From contig NZ_CM001844.1 of NCBI RefSeq assembly GCF_000384965.1, positions 1,503,667 through 1,567,666 of the forward strand: a stretch of 64,000 bases of DNA, read 5' to 3'. This DNA is from Bartonella bovis 91-4 (GTDB lineage Bacteria; Pseudomonadota; Alphaproteobacteria; Rhizobiales; Rhizobiaceae). Position numbers and translations under genes: made by a program. Below the pieces are notes generated by a model. It did not search any database, had not been told where the DNA came from, and worked only from the letters and a program-made list of their open reading frames with translations. Below, piece by piece: positions 21,603 to 31,267 of the stretch (within the stretch, counting starts at the first letter, position 1; each line of letters opens with the position of its first letter).

Positions 21603-22811
21603 TTAGATCTCGTCTTCACTTTGCCAATCAGTATCTTCTAATATTAGCCCATCATTTGAGCTGGTAATCACCACATCACCCTCACTTAATCCTGAAACAA
21701 CCTCAGCCATTACTTTATTATTGAGTCCAATAGTTACCTGTTTTGCAACCACCTTATTTTTGCCAACCAAAACACGAACCCACGCTTTATGCTCTTTCGT
21801 CTCATCATGTAAAGCATCGCTTGGCACCAATAACACATTGTGAGAACGAGCTAAGATAATATGAACTTGAGCTGTCATATAAGTGCGTAAAAAATTGTCT
21901 TTATTGTCAACATGCACAAGCCCATTATAATAAATAGCTGATGATGCCAAAGCACTACCCCCTCCAGACATCTCAGGATTAATACTAATATCACTACGAA
22001 TAGATTCAGGTGCAGGCTCTACTGTTTCTAATATGCCATCATAACGGCGTTGTGAATCACCAAAAATCGTGAAATAAAGCGCTTGTCCAGCGTGAACTTT
22101 CAAAATATCAGCTTCTGAAATTTGCGCTTTGACTGTCATTTTTGATAAATCCCCTAAAATAACAATTGTCGGTACTGACTGAACTGCATTAACATTTTGT
22201 CCTTCTTCAACAACCGTTTCTAAAACCGTACCTGCTGAAGGCGCTGTTATTCGTGTGTAGCTTAAATTAACCTCTGCACTTTCAACATCAATTTGTGCTT
22301 GTACAATTTGCTCTCGAAGCTGAGCAATCTGAGCTTCACGTATTTTTACTTGTATGAGTGCATCATCAAAGTTAGCACGTGAAACAGCATGTGCTTTGAT
22401 CATCTCTTTTTGGCGTGCTAAATTTTTCTGCGCTAAAGTAAGGTGGGCTTCTTGTTCCATTAAACTCGCATAATAATGAGATAAAACAGCTTTTTTCCTT
22501 TTTAGATCATTTTCCTGATCTGTAGGATCAATCTCTGCCAATAAATCTCCTTCTTTCACAACACTACCAGGCGAAACATGCATCGCAATAACACGCCCTG
22601 TCGCGCGTGCACCAACAGCAACAAGCCGATAAGGGCGCACAATACCAGAAGCTAAAACACTTTCTTCAATATCACCACGTTTCACCACCGCTGTAATATA
22701 AGCCTGTGTGGAGTTTCCAAAAAAAAGAGTGCGAACCAACCCTAAAAAAACGATAAGAAAAACCACAATGCATAATAAAACAAACTTTTTGCGTTTTATG
22801 TTGTATTTCAT
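21603..22811 (-). CDS. macA: MacA-type periplasmic adaptor
   Basis: This membrane fusion protein bridges MacB and an outer-membrane channel. It has 402 residues: an N-terminal membrane anchor (about 10-30), lipoyl halves flanking a coiled-coil hairpin (about 95-190) and C-terminal beta domains. The motif ITAPSAGTVLETVVEEGQNV marks the second lipoyl half. The start codon overlaps the last codon of the upstream channel gene by 4 nt, so all three genes are coupled. Confidence 0.92.
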   Translation of the reverse strand: MKYNIKRKKFVLLCIVVFLIVFLGLVRTLFFGNSTQAYITAVVKRGDIEESVLASGIVRPYRLVAVGARATGRVIAMHVSPGSVVKEGDLLAEIDPTDQENDLKRKKAVLSHYYASLMEQEAHLTLAQKNLARQKEMIKAHAVSRANFDDALIQVKIREAQIAQLREQIVQAQIDVESAEVNLSYTRITAPSAGTVLETVVEEGQNVNAVQSVPTIVILGDLSKMTVKAQISEADILKVHAGQALYFTIFGDSQRRYDGILETVEPAPESIRSDISINPEMSGGGSALASSAIYYNGLVHVDNKDNFLRTYMTAQVHIILARSHNVLLVPSDALHDETKEHKAWVRVLVGKNKVVAKQVTIGLNNKVMAEVVSGLSEGDVVITSSNDGLILEDTDWQSEDEI

Positions 22812-24310
22812 GATTGAACTTTTTCTCCCTCATTTATTTTCACGCGTAAACCCACCACGTCATCCACTATTTCCGGGCGTGAAACATCAACCACACCATC
22901 CCAACCACCACCTAATGCTTTCATCAGCGCAATGTACTGTACAGCCACACTAACACAGCTATCTTTAAGCGCCATTTGCGAAGAATAATACGAACGACGC
23001 GCATCTAAAAATTCAAAGAAACTAACATTTCCACTCTCAAAAAGAAGCTGGGAAAGCTCCAATGAACGCAAAGCTGCCGCATTTGCAACTACCAGCTTTT
23101 CTAAACGCTGATGTTCTTTATAAAGTCTCACCAGCGCATTTTCTACATCTTCCAAAGCACCTAACACTTCTGCCCGATAAGTAATAAACGCTTGATCACG
23201 CTGTGCACGCGCCACTTCAACCGATGCTATTCTCTGCCCCCCATCAAAAAAAGGAAATTGAAGACCAGGCCCAAAAGACCAACCAATTGTTGAATTTTTT
23301 CCCAAATGGCCAATCTGTGTTGCCGCTGTTGAAATACGACCCGTTAAAGTAACTGATGGATAAAGATCTGCCTCGCGCTGACCAATGCGCGCTGTAGCTT
23401 GAGCATATTGGCGCTCTGCACGCCGTAAATCTGGACGCGTTAATAAAATATCAGCTGGGATTCCTGCAGGTATCGGCCATTGCGGTTGTGGAATTGCCCC
23501 CTCTTTTTTAGCACTCTTTTGTAAAATAGCCTCCAAAGCCGTAGGAACACGACCTGTCAAAACAGAAAGTCGATGAATGTTCATCGCTAAACTGGCTTCC
23601 ATTTGGAATATATCCGCCTCTGTGTTAGCCATTTGTGCTTGCGCATTTGAAAAATCAAGTTCTGAAACCTCACCAGCAGCCAATTTGGTACGCATAAGTT
23701 CAAAAGTCTTACGCTGCGACACAACAATCTGGCGTGCAATTAACAGTTTTTCTTGCCAACCACGCATTTCAACATAATTTGTTGCTACATCTCCCAACAA
23801 CGTCACCATCACAGAGCGCATATCTTCTACAGCACTATCAAGACCATAACGGGCTGCTTCAACCGCTCGCTTATGCCCTCCAAAAAGATCAAGTTCCCAG
23901 CTAGCATCAAAGCCACCACGATATTGACTTAAAGACACATCAGGTTGTTCAGAAACACGATTGCCTGAAATTGAACTAGAAACACTTGGCGTAAGATATC
24001 CTGCTGCTTGCCCTACACTGGCACGTGCTTCACGAATGCGCGCCTTTGCAACAGCAACGTTATTATTGCCAGATATCGCATCATCGACCAGCTCATTTAA
24101 AATAGGATCATTGAAACGCCGCCACCATCCCGCAAGTGTAACTGGATGCTCAGATATTTGAGCAGATTGCCTCCCCCAAATTGCTGGAACACTGAAAGAT
24201 GTCTTATGATAATCAGGGCCAACAGCACATCCAGACAATATCAAAAATACAGAAAAGAAACTATAGTAAAAGTTTTTTGAAGCAATCCACCTTAAAGTAT
24301 TAATCCGCAT
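22808..24310 (-). CDS. NodT-family outer-membrane efflux lipoprotein
   Basis: This is the outer-membrane channel (TolC superfamily, NodT branch) of the MacAB exporter that follows it. The 500-residue protein has a lipoprotein signal with lipobox LILSGC (Cys about 28) followed by AVGPDY, the usual start of NodT lipoproteins. Two outer-membrane efflux repeats with long helices follow, including RGGFDASWELDLFGGHKR near 130 and GWSFGPGLQFPFFDGGQR near 340. It is first in the nodT-macA-macB operon. Having a dedicated channel gene in the operon suggests a self-contained exporter that does not need a shared TolC. Confidence 0.9.
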   Translation of the reverse strand: MRINTLRWIASKNFYYSFFSVFLILSGCAVGPDYHKTSFSVPAIWGRQSAQISEHPVTLAGWWRRFNDPILNELVDDAISGNNNVAVAKARIREARASVGQAAGYLTPSVSSSISGNRVSEQPDVSLSQYRGGFDASWELDLFGGHKRAVEAARYGLDSAVEDMRSVMVTLLGDVATNYVEMRGWQEKLLIARQIVVSQRKTFELMRTKLAAGEVSELDFSNAQAQMANTEADIFQMEASLAMNIHRLSVLTGRVPTALEAILQKSAKKEGAIPQPQWPIPAGIPADILLTRPDLRRAERQYAQATARIGQREADLYPSVTLTGRISTAATQIGHLGKNSTIGWSFGPGLQFPFFDGGQRIASVEVARAQRDQAFITYRAEVLGALEDVENALVRLYKEHQRLEKLVVANAAALRSLELSQLLFESGNVSFFEFLDARRSYYSSQMALKDSCVSVAVQYIALMKALGGGWDGVVDVSRPEIVDDVVGLRVKINEGEKVQS

Positions 24311-24368
24311 TCATCCTCCTGCGTGGTTTTCAAATCAACCCGCTATGTTTCTTCTTCAAGCATTTATT

Positions 24369-25184
24369 TCAAACTTTACGTGAAAAATCAAATACTGTCT
24401 GCACTGGAACGTGATCGGAAGGCTGAGGTTCTCCTCGTGCAGCACGAAAAATTGAAAGATCATCCATAAAAGGTGCTAAATCTGGTGAAGACCAAATATG
24501 ATCAAGCCGCCGCCCACGGTCAGCAAGAGCCCAATCGCGTGCACGGTAACTCCACCATGTATAAAGTTTAGTAGGAACTGGAAATTTAATGCGCATTAAA
24601 TCAACCCATCCCCCTTCACGGCATAATGCTTGTAAACGCTCGGTTTCGATTGGTGTATGACTGACAACGTTCAACAATTTCTCATGAGACCACACATCAT
24701 CTTCTAAAGGAGCAATATTTAAATCACCCAACAAAAGAGAAGATAAACCATCACCCCGATCAGCTCGGATAGAAGACATTTCTTCTAAAAAATCAAGCTT
24801 ATGACGAAATTTTTCATTCACGTTAACATCGGGCTCATCACCCCCAGCAGGAACATAAAAATTATGAATCCGAATTGTCTTACCAAAAACTTCAACAATC
24901 ACTGAAAGGTAGCGACTTTCTTCCTTTTGACAAAAAAAACGCTTTTCAACATCAAACAAAGGCAAACGTGAAACAATCGCTACGCCATTGTAAGATTTTT
25001 GACCATTAAAAACAATATGCTCATAACCTGCCGCTTGAAAAGACTCACTCGGGAACAAATGATCCGGACATTTAGTCTCTTGTAAACACAAAATATCTGG
25101 AGAAAAGAGGTCCAAATATCGAAGAACTTGCGAAAGGCGTAAACGAATAGAATTAATATTCCAAGTAGCGATACGAAAAAACAT
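24369..25184 (-). CDS. xthA: exodeoxyribonuclease III
   Basis: An AP endonuclease/3' exonuclease of base-excision repair. The 271 residues match the exonuclease III family: ATWNINSIRLRL at the N-terminus, DILCLQETKC with the metal-binding Glu, a GDLNIAPLEDDVW block, and RRLDHIW plus SDHVPV with the catalytic Asp-His at the C-terminus. I chose ATG 25184, which overlaps the stop of lolA as TGATG; a TTG three bases upstream would add one residue. It is coupled to lolA and lies downstream of ftsK. Confidence 0.94.
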   Translation of the reverse strand: MFFRIATWNINSIRLRLSQVLRYLDLFSPDILCLQETKCPDHLFPSESFQAAGYEHIVFNGQKSYNGVAIVSRLPLFDVEKRFFCQKEESRYLSVIVEVFGKTIRIHNFYVPAGGDEPDVNVNEKFRHKLDFLEEMSSIRADRGDGLSSLLLGDLNIAPLEDDVWSHEKLLNVVSHTPIETERLQALCREGGWVDLMRIKFPVPTKLYTWWSYRARDWALADRGRRLDHIWSSPDLAPFMDDLSIFRAARGEPQPSDHVPVQTVFDFSRKV

Positions 25185-25822
25185 CAATTTCCATTTCGAT
25201 TGCGTGACATTGCGATATTTTTATAAGGAATTGTAAACATCCCATCAGCAAACTGAATACCTGTGCGCACATTCATAATTTGGACTGTTGTTTCCAAATT
25301 TTGCTGATCAACAATTGTCCACTGGCGCAAACTATAGTTTTTAGAATCAAAAATCATTCTTATGTGCCCCTTGCCAATACTTTTATCATGCAAAACAATC
25401 GTTATTACCCCTGGATCTTCACGAAGCGCTAATAAATTTCCTGATGATATATTAATTTTATCATCCAATAGAAATTTCATCGGTGTTTGAGAAAGTTGAT
25501 AAAGATTCCACGTATTGAGCGCACTATTGTTCACACCCACCGATTTGCCATCCGCTATAATCCGCAAAGGCACTCCCTTATACCCAAACCGAATCTTACC
25601 AGGACGCTCTAAATAAAATGTTCCTTCAGTCATTTTGCCCTTTGGGCTAAATTGAATAAAATCCCCTGTCATTGTTTTTATCGCAGAAAAATGATTAGCA
25701 ATAGCCTGAGCTCGTGCTATCTGACGAGATGACTGTGCAAAAGAAGAGACAGTAAACAACACACAAACAATAAAACCAAAAACAATAAATGCTCTTCTTA
25801 ATGATAAATAATATGTTATCAC
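25184..25822 (-). CDS. lolA: outer-membrane lipoprotein carrier protein LolA
   Basis: LolA shuttles lipoproteins across the periplasm from LolCDE to the outer membrane. The protein has a signal peptide ending near SSFAQS and then a LolA domain: FSAIKTMTGDFIQFSPKGK, GTFYLERPGKIRFGY and a conserved DGKSVGVNN turn. I prefer GTG 25822 (212 residues), because AGGAG lies 8 nt upstream; the longer GTG at 25852 would add ten residues before the signal peptide. It is followed by xthA with a TGATG overlap. ftsK lies upstream on the same strand after a 155-nt gap. Confidence 0.86.
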   Translation of the reverse strand: MITYYLSLRRAFIVFGFIVCVLFTVSSFAQSSRQIARAQAIANHFSAIKTMTGDFIQFSPKGKMTEGTFYLERPGKIRFGYKGVPLRIIADGKSVGVNNSALNTWNLYQLSQTPMKFLLDDKINISSGNLLALREDPGVITIVLHDKSIGKGHIRMIFDSKNYSLRQWTIVDQQNLETTVQIMNVRTGIQFADGMFTIPYKNIAMSRNRNGN

Positions 25823-25976
25823 AGACAATGCTCCTAATCGCTTAAATAACACATGCTCAACTCTAAAATATAAGCAGTAAACTTCAAAATATAAACATTA
25901 CACAATACCTTAATTGCGTAAATATTCACTCAAATCTAAAAGCATTATTTAAAATAATCTATTTAAGATTTTTATT

Positions 25977-28463
25977 TTAACACGACTCTTCTTCAGCAGG
26001 TACTAAAATTTCTCGTTTTCCCGCATGATTAGCAGAGCTAATGATTCCTTCCTCTTCCATTCGCTCAATTAGCGAAGCAGCGCGGTTATATCCAATCCCT
26101 AAACGACGCTGAATATAAGAAGTTGAAACCCTACGATCACGCAAAACAACTGCAACAGCTTGGCTATAAGGATCATTTTCCACAGGAGAGACAAGCGAAA
26201 CATCAGTACCATGATCTGCCGTTTCTTGTGTAACAGCCTCCAAATAATCAGGCTGTGCTTGAGCTTTCAAATGAGCAACAACCTGTTCAACTTCATTATC
26301 AGCCACAAAAGGACCATGAACACGTTGAATACGCCCCCCACCCATCATAAAAAGCATATCCCCTTGCCCCAGCAATTGTTCGGCTCCTTGTTCACCAAGA
26401 ATGGTCCGACTATCAATCTTTGAACTAACAGAAAAAGAAATGCGTGTAGGAAAATTAGCTTTAATCGTACCCGTAATAACATCCACCGAAGGACGCTGCG
26501 TAGCCATAATCACATGAATACCAGCAGCACGCGCCATTTGTGCCAAACGTTGAACTGCCCCTTCAATATCTTTTCCTGCAACAAGCATCAAATCTGCCAT
26601 TTCATCAATAATAACAACAATATAGGGCATAGGGTTTAAATCGAGAGTTTCTGTCTCATAAAGAGGCTCGCCAGTCGTGCGATCAAATCCCACTTGGACC
26701 GTTCGCGTCAATGTCTCGCCCTGACTTTGTGCCTCTTTTAAACGCGCGTTAAAACCATCAATATTACGAACGCCAACTTTTGACATTTTACTATAGCGTT
26801 CTTCCATTTCTCGAACAGCCCACTTAAGAGCAATCACTGCTTTTTTAGAATCTGTTACCACCGGCGTCAGTAAATGTGGAATACCGTCATAAATCGAAAG
26901 TTCAAGCATTTTAGGATCTATCATAATTAAGCGGCATTGCTCAGGTGTCATACGATAAAGAAGCGACAAAATCATTGTATTAATGGCAACAGATTTACCC
27001 GACCCTGTGGTACCTGCTACCAAAAGATGCGGCATTTTTGCTAAATCTGCAATCACCGTTTCCCCACCTATGGTTTTACCCAAAGCAAGTGCTAATTTTG
27101 CTTTGCTTTTAAAAAACTCCTGAGCTTGCAAAATTTCCCGCAAATAAACCGTTTCACGCTTTGCATTGGGCAACTCTATTCCAATCACATTACGCCCCGG
27201 AACAACAGCAACACGTGCTGAAATTGCACGCATTGAACGGGCAATATCATCAGCTAAACCAATAACCCGCGAAGATTTGATGCCAGCTGCTGGCTCAAAT
27301 TCATATAAAGTTACAACCGGCCCAGGGCGCGCATTAATCATTTTACCCTTAACACCAAAATCTAATAAGATTGTCTCAAGTTCACGAGAATTTTCTTTTA
27401 AAGCAGTAGGAGACAATCTTGCATCTTTCTCAGTTGGTGGAAAAATAGAAAGATAATCCAAAAGCGGAAGTGTAAAGCCATTTTTCGAAACAACTTTTGA
27501 TGGTTTAAAAATACGGCTCTTGGGTGAAGAAACAGAGTCTTTATGGTGATAAAGATCCTGCTTTCCTTCTTCTTTAAAAAAAACTGGCTCAACCCGACCA
27601 AACGCATTTTCTTCCCCCTCAAAGAGCCAATTTTGCTTTTCAGAGGGATCACCTTTTTTCTTAAAATTGTTGCTCAATGAAAAGAGGCGTCTTAAACGCG
27701 CTTGTAAAAAATAAAGAAAATGCAAAACTGCTCCAAAAATTGTAGCCAAAAAAACAAGCGGCACTTCATAGATAGAGTAATGGGCCTCTTCTACCTCATC
27801 AACAACTAAATCCGTTATTCGAGCCTTTCTGTTTTTTTGTTTCTTTTTGTCATCATTCTTGCTGCGCCACGCCACATTACCAGCAAAAGCAGCCATCACA
27901 AAACCTAAAGGGGCAAGACAAACGCCCATAAGAGCAATTTGTAAGGAAGAAAAAGAAGCAAAAAAGGAAGGAAAAAATAAATAAGCAGTATTTAAAATCT
28001 TATCACCCACAACACCTCCAAAACCAATCGGTAATGGCCAATGCGTAAAAGAGGCAAAATGTGTTAACAGAGCAAAAACAGCTGAAAAATAAATCGCTGA
28101 TACCACCCACAAAAAAAGACGAAATATAAAATTATGAATGTCCTTTTGTACCAGTAATAAAAGTGACCAAAAAAACGGAGGTAATAAAATGCACAAACTC
28201 GCCAAACCAAAAAACTGCATAGCAAAATCTGAAAAAATTGCACCAGACCAACCCATAAGATTTGTAACTTGGTGAGCATTTGCATAAGTCAATGATGGAT
28301 CTACAACATTCCATGTTACCAAGGCTAAAACACAAAAAATAATAAGCCCCAAAAGCCCAAGCCCAATGAAGGCACCAATCTGACGCAAAAATAAACTGAC
28401 AAGACGTCGACTTTGATAATCAAACCTTTCTGATAAATGATCAGAAGACAAACCTTGGCGCAT
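25977..28463 (-). CDS. ftsK: DNA translocase FtsK
   Basis: FtsK pumps DNA through the septum and activates Xer recombination at dif. The 828-residue protein has four to five N-terminal helices (about 30-200, plus one near 240), a linker of about 130 residues that is short for FtsK, then the alpha/beta motor with Walker A GTTGSGKS (about 485-492) and Walker B (VVIIDEMADLM). The C-terminal gamma winged-helix domain (about 765-825) includes RRLGIGYNRAASLIERM. The ATG at 28463 is used; a TTG just before it is also possible. A XerC recombinase gene lies 10 kb away. No dif-like site was seen. Confidence 0.94.
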   Translation of the reverse strand: MRQGLSSDHLSERFDYQSRRLVSLFLRQIGAFIGLGLLGLIIFCVLALVTWNVVDPSLTYANAHQVTNLMGWSGAIFSDFAMQFFGLASLCILLPPFFWSLLLLVQKDIHNFIFRLFLWVVSAIYFSAVFALLTHFASFTHWPLPIGFGGVVGDKILNTAYLFFPSFFASFSSLQIALMGVCLAPLGFVMAAFAGNVAWRSKNDDKKKQKNRKARITDLVVDEVEEAHYSIYEVPLVFLATIFGAVLHFLYFLQARLRRLFSLSNNFKKKGDPSEKQNWLFEGEENAFGRVEPVFFKEEGKQDLYHHKDSVSSPKSRIFKPSKVVSKNGFTLPLLDYLSIFPPTEKDARLSPTALKENSRELETILLDFGVKGKMINARPGPVVTLYEFEPAAGIKSSRVIGLADDIARSMRAISARVAVVPGRNVIGIELPNAKRETVYLREILQAQEFFKSKAKLALALGKTIGGETVIADLAKMPHLLVAGTTGSGKSVAINTMILSLLYRMTPEQCRLIMIDPKMLELSIYDGIPHLLTPVVTDSKKAVIALKWAVREMEERYSKMSKVGVRNIDGFNARLKEAQSQGETLTRTVQVGFDRTTGEPLYETETLDLNPMPYIVVIIDEMADLMLVAGKDIEGAVQRLAQMARAAGIHVIMATQRPSVDVITGTIKANFPTRISFSVSSKIDSRTILGEQGAEQLLGQGDMLFMMGGGRIQRVHGPFVADNEVEQVVAHLKAQAQPDYLEAVTQETADHGTDVSLVSPVENDPYSQAVAVVLRDRRVSTSYIQRRLGIGYNRAASLIERMEEEGIISSANHAGKREILVPAEEESC

Positions 28464-28674
28464 CAATCAATTCCAAATATAAAATTTTCCATAAAAAAAC
28501 TGGCTTCACAGTTTACAATTAAAAATATTACAGCTTATAGTTTTAAGATATTAATGCCATTTTAACCATTTTTATTATAACAATTTTTTATTTTATACTG
28601 TAAAAATAATTTTAAAAGAGGGTATTCATTTCATTTAAGAGCTAATAAACTACATAAAAGTAGAAAGAAACGTA

Positions 28675-29919
28675 GTGTCTTTTAATATGAATCACAACAT
28701 AAAACAATGTGATCTCCTCATCGCAGGGGGAGCAATTGTTGGTCTAACACTTGCAGTAGCACTCAAACAAGCCGCACCTGAGTTGAAAATAAACATTGTT
28801 GATGCTCCCCCACAAGAAAACACACCTAATAAAGAACGACAAGCATTAGCTATTTCGGCTGCTTCTATTCGTATGTTGAAGCAATTGCAATGCTGGAAAT
28901 ATATCAAGTCTTATGCCCAACCTATCCATTCAATGGTCATTACCGACACGCGCATTAATGACCCTGTCAAACCAACCCTTTTAACCTTTGAAGGAGATAT
29001 CACCCCCAACGAGCCCTTTGCTGCTATGATTGAAAATAAAGAGCTTACTGCGGCTTTAAAAAAACGTGTAAAAGAACTGAATATCTCTTTTATCAAAACT
29101 GCACGTGTTGTTGATTTTCACCAAGAAGACCAGTTCACAATTGTTACTTTGAGTAATGAAGAAATTTGGCAAACACAGTTGCTAATTGCTGCCGATGGAA
29201 CACGCTCTAAATTACGCGAAAAAGCAAATCTTAAAAACTTTGTGCACCCCTATAAACAAACAGCAATCATATGCACTATCAAACACGAAAAACCCCATCA
29301 TGGCCAAGCAATTCAACATTTCTTTCCTGCTGGGCCTTTTGCTCTTTTGCCCCTTAAAGGCAATCAATCAACCATTGTATGGAATGAAGACCACCAAACC
29401 GCTCAATATTACCTAAAAGCTGACCCCCTTATTTTTGAAACAGAACTCGAAAAACGTATCGGTCACCGATTTGGAAAACTAACTTGGGATGGCGAACGCC
29501 AAGGATTTCCATTAACTCTTTCGCTAGCATACTCTTGCATTAAACCCCGTTTTGCTCTTGTGGGAGATGCTGCCCACACAATTCACCCCATTGCAGGTCA
29601 AGGTCTCAATCTAGGGCTGCGTGATAGCGCTGCTTTAGCTGAAATTATTATTGAAACAGCACGATTAGGTCTCGATATTGGATCAATCATTGCTCTTAAG
29701 CGCTACCAAAACTGGCGACGTTTTGAAACCGTGCGCATGGCCTTGAGTAATGACTGGATCAACAAGCTCTTTTCTAATGATGCCCTATTTTTGAGAATAG
29801 TACGTGATATTGGTCTTGGACTTGTTAATCAAAGGCCAAAAATAAAAAAATATTTCATTCAAGAAGCTTCCGGCCTTACCCCAAATGCCCCACGCCTTTT
29901 ACGCGGACTCCCGCTCTAA
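28675..29919 (+). CDS. ubiH: UbiH/COQ6-family FAD monooxygenase (ubiquinone biosynthesis)
   Basis: This flavoprotein should hydroxylate the ubiquinone ring. The 414 residues carry an N-terminal dinucleotide-binding motif (LLIAGGAIVG), the second FAD motif with AADGTRS, and the GDAAHTIHPIAGQGLNLGLRD motif near 300. The third glycine of the usual GxGxxG is alanine here (GGAIVG), which is uncommon. GTG 28675 is the likely start, with GAAAG upstream; ATG 28687 has no ribosome site. UbiH, UbiF and UbiI are hard to tell apart by eye, so the exact ring position is uncertain. A partial tandem copy of the gene's end follows directly. Confidence 0.85.
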   Translation: MSFNMNHNIKQCDLLIAGGAIVGLTLAVALKQAAPELKINIVDAPPQENTPNKERQALAISAASIRMLKQLQCWKYIKSYAQPIHSMVITDTRINDPVKPTLLTFEGDITPNEPFAAMIENKELTAALKKRVKELNISFIKTARVVDFHQEDQFTIVTLSNEEIWQTQLLIAADGTRSKLREKANLKNFVHPYKQTAIICTIKHEKPHHGQAIQHFFPAGPFALLPLKGNQSTIVWNEDHQTAQYYLKADPLIFETELEKRIGHRFGKLTWDGERQGFPLTLSLAYSCIKPRFALVGDAAHTIHPIAGQGLNLGLRDSAALAEIIIETARLGLDIGSIIALKRYQNWRRFETVRMALSNDWINKLFSNDALFLRIVRDIGLGLVNQRPKIKKYFIQEASGLTPNAPRLLRGLPL

Positions 29920-30178
29920 CGGTTAGTCCTCGATATCGGATCTATCATCATTCTTGAGCATTACCAAAATTGGCGACGTTTTAAAACCATGCATATGGCC
30001 TTAAGTAATAAATGGATCAACAAGCTCTTTGCTAATGATGTCCTATTTTTGAGAATAGTGCGTGATATTGGTCTTGGACTTGTTAATCAAAGGCCAAAAA
30101 TAAAAAAATATTTCATTCAAGAAGCTTCCGGCCTTATCCCAAATAACCCCACGCTTCTTACGCGAACTCCCGCTCTAA
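29662..30178. repeat. tandem duplication of the last 258 bp of ubiH
   Basis: Unit 1 is 29662-29919 (the end of ubiH including its TAA) and unit 2 is 29920-30178, with one inserted base near its end. Codon-by-codon comparison shows about 10% base differences in the first half and one difference in nearly 100 bases in the second half. The junction is exact: the codon after TAA corresponds to the codon 86 positions upstream. Confidence 0.92.
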
Positions 30179-30213
30179 ATGAACACAAAATACACCCTTT
30201 CCCATCTGTTTAA
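29920..30213 (+). pseudogene. partial tandem copy of the ubiH 3' end, still open in frame
   Basis: Directly after the ubiH stop, the same reading frame continues open for 97 codons to TAA at 30211-30213. It repeats the last 85 codons of ubiH with about 17 codon changes, about ten of which alter the amino acid (for example Arg to His twice, Asp to Lys). Near the end an extra base (after CCAAAT) shifts the frame, so the original stop is missed and about 11 unrelated residues follow. Internal ATG codons exist (29989), but there is no ribosome site or domain, so an independent product is unlikely. I treat it as a duplication remnant. Confidence 0.8.
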
Positions 30214-30473
30214 CCCGTAAAAGTTTATTTACGCACAACCAAACATCCCTACGCCTAGGCTTATACGCATTTTCACAAACACAATACCTTTTAAAGAGAC
30301 CAACACATTTCAAGAATACAAACATAATCTCAAGATGCACAATATAAAAACAAGTGCACAGTAAAAAAATTCAATGACCACATCTTAAAAATTAAAAAAC
30401 ATACAAAAAAGACAGAAATACATATACCCCCGCTTCTTCCTATTGTTTTTGTCTCTATCAATAAACAAATTTT

Positions 30474-31253
30474 TTAAAAACGGCGTTCAACCATAAGCTT
30501 TTTAATCTCAGCAATCGCCTTAGCAGGATTTAAACCCTTTGGACAAGTTTGCGTACAATTCATAATCGTATGGCATCGATAAAGCCGGAAAGGATCTTCC
30601 AGATTATCAAGACGCTCCCCGCTCATCTCATCACGCGAATCAGCGATCCAACGATAAGCCTGAAGCAAAACAGCAGGCCCTAAATAACGGTCACCATTCC
30701 ACCAATAACTTGGACATGACGTTTGACAACACGCACAAAGAATACACTCATAAAGACCATCAATTTTTTGACGATCAGAATAGCTTTGTAACCATTCTTT
30801 CGCAGGCTCAGGTGAAACAGTTTGCAACCAAGGTTCAATGGCACGATGCTGCGCATAAAAACGCTTCAAATCAGGGACCAAATCTTTAACAACCGGCATA
30901 GAAGGAAGAGGATACACCTTAATGGGGTGTTGCACATCATCCATCCCCTTTGTACAAGCCAGTGTATTGGCCCCATCAATATTCATCGCACACGAACCAC
31001 AAATGCCCTCGCGACACGACCGACGAAGCGCCAAAGTTGGATCAATATGATTCTTAATAAATAAAAGACCATCAAGAATCATCGGACCACATGCTGAGCG
31101 ATCCACATAATAAGTATCAAGACGAGGATTATCCTCATCATCAGGTGACCAACGATAAATGTGAAATTCTGTCAGCTGTGTCGCACCTTCAGGTTTAGGC
31201 CAAATCTTTCCGGCCTTCACACGAGAATTTTTGGGAAGCCTAATTTGAACCAT
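30474..31253 (-). CDS. sdhB: succinate dehydrogenase iron-sulfur subunit
   Basis: SdhB carries electrons from the flavin to ubiquinone in complex II of the TCA cycle. The 259-residue protein has the [2Fe-2S] motif ([16 protein letters not shown], about 80-95) and the two ferredoxin-type cysteine sets ([12 protein letters not shown] and [17 protein letters not shown]) for the [4Fe-4S] and [3Fe-4S] clusters. All cluster cysteines are present. It is last in sdhCDAB, 14 nt after sdhA. No clear terminator hairpin is seen in the 260-bp gap that separates it from the ubiH duplication. Confidence 0.96.
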   Translation of the reverse strand: MVQIRLPKNSRVKAGKIWPKPEGATQLTEFHIYRWSPDDEDNPRLDTYYVDRSACGPMILDGLLFIKNHIDPTLALRRSCREGICGSCAMNIDGANTLACTKGMDDVQHPIKVYPLPSMPVVKDLVPDLKRFYAQHRAIEPWLQTVSPEPAKEWLQSYSDRQKIDGLYECILCACCQTSCPSYWWNGDRYLGPAVLLQAYRWIADSRDEMSGERLDNLEDPFRLYRCHTIMNCTQTCPKGLNPAKAIAEIKKLMVERRF

Positions 31254-31267
31254 GACTCATTTTCCCC

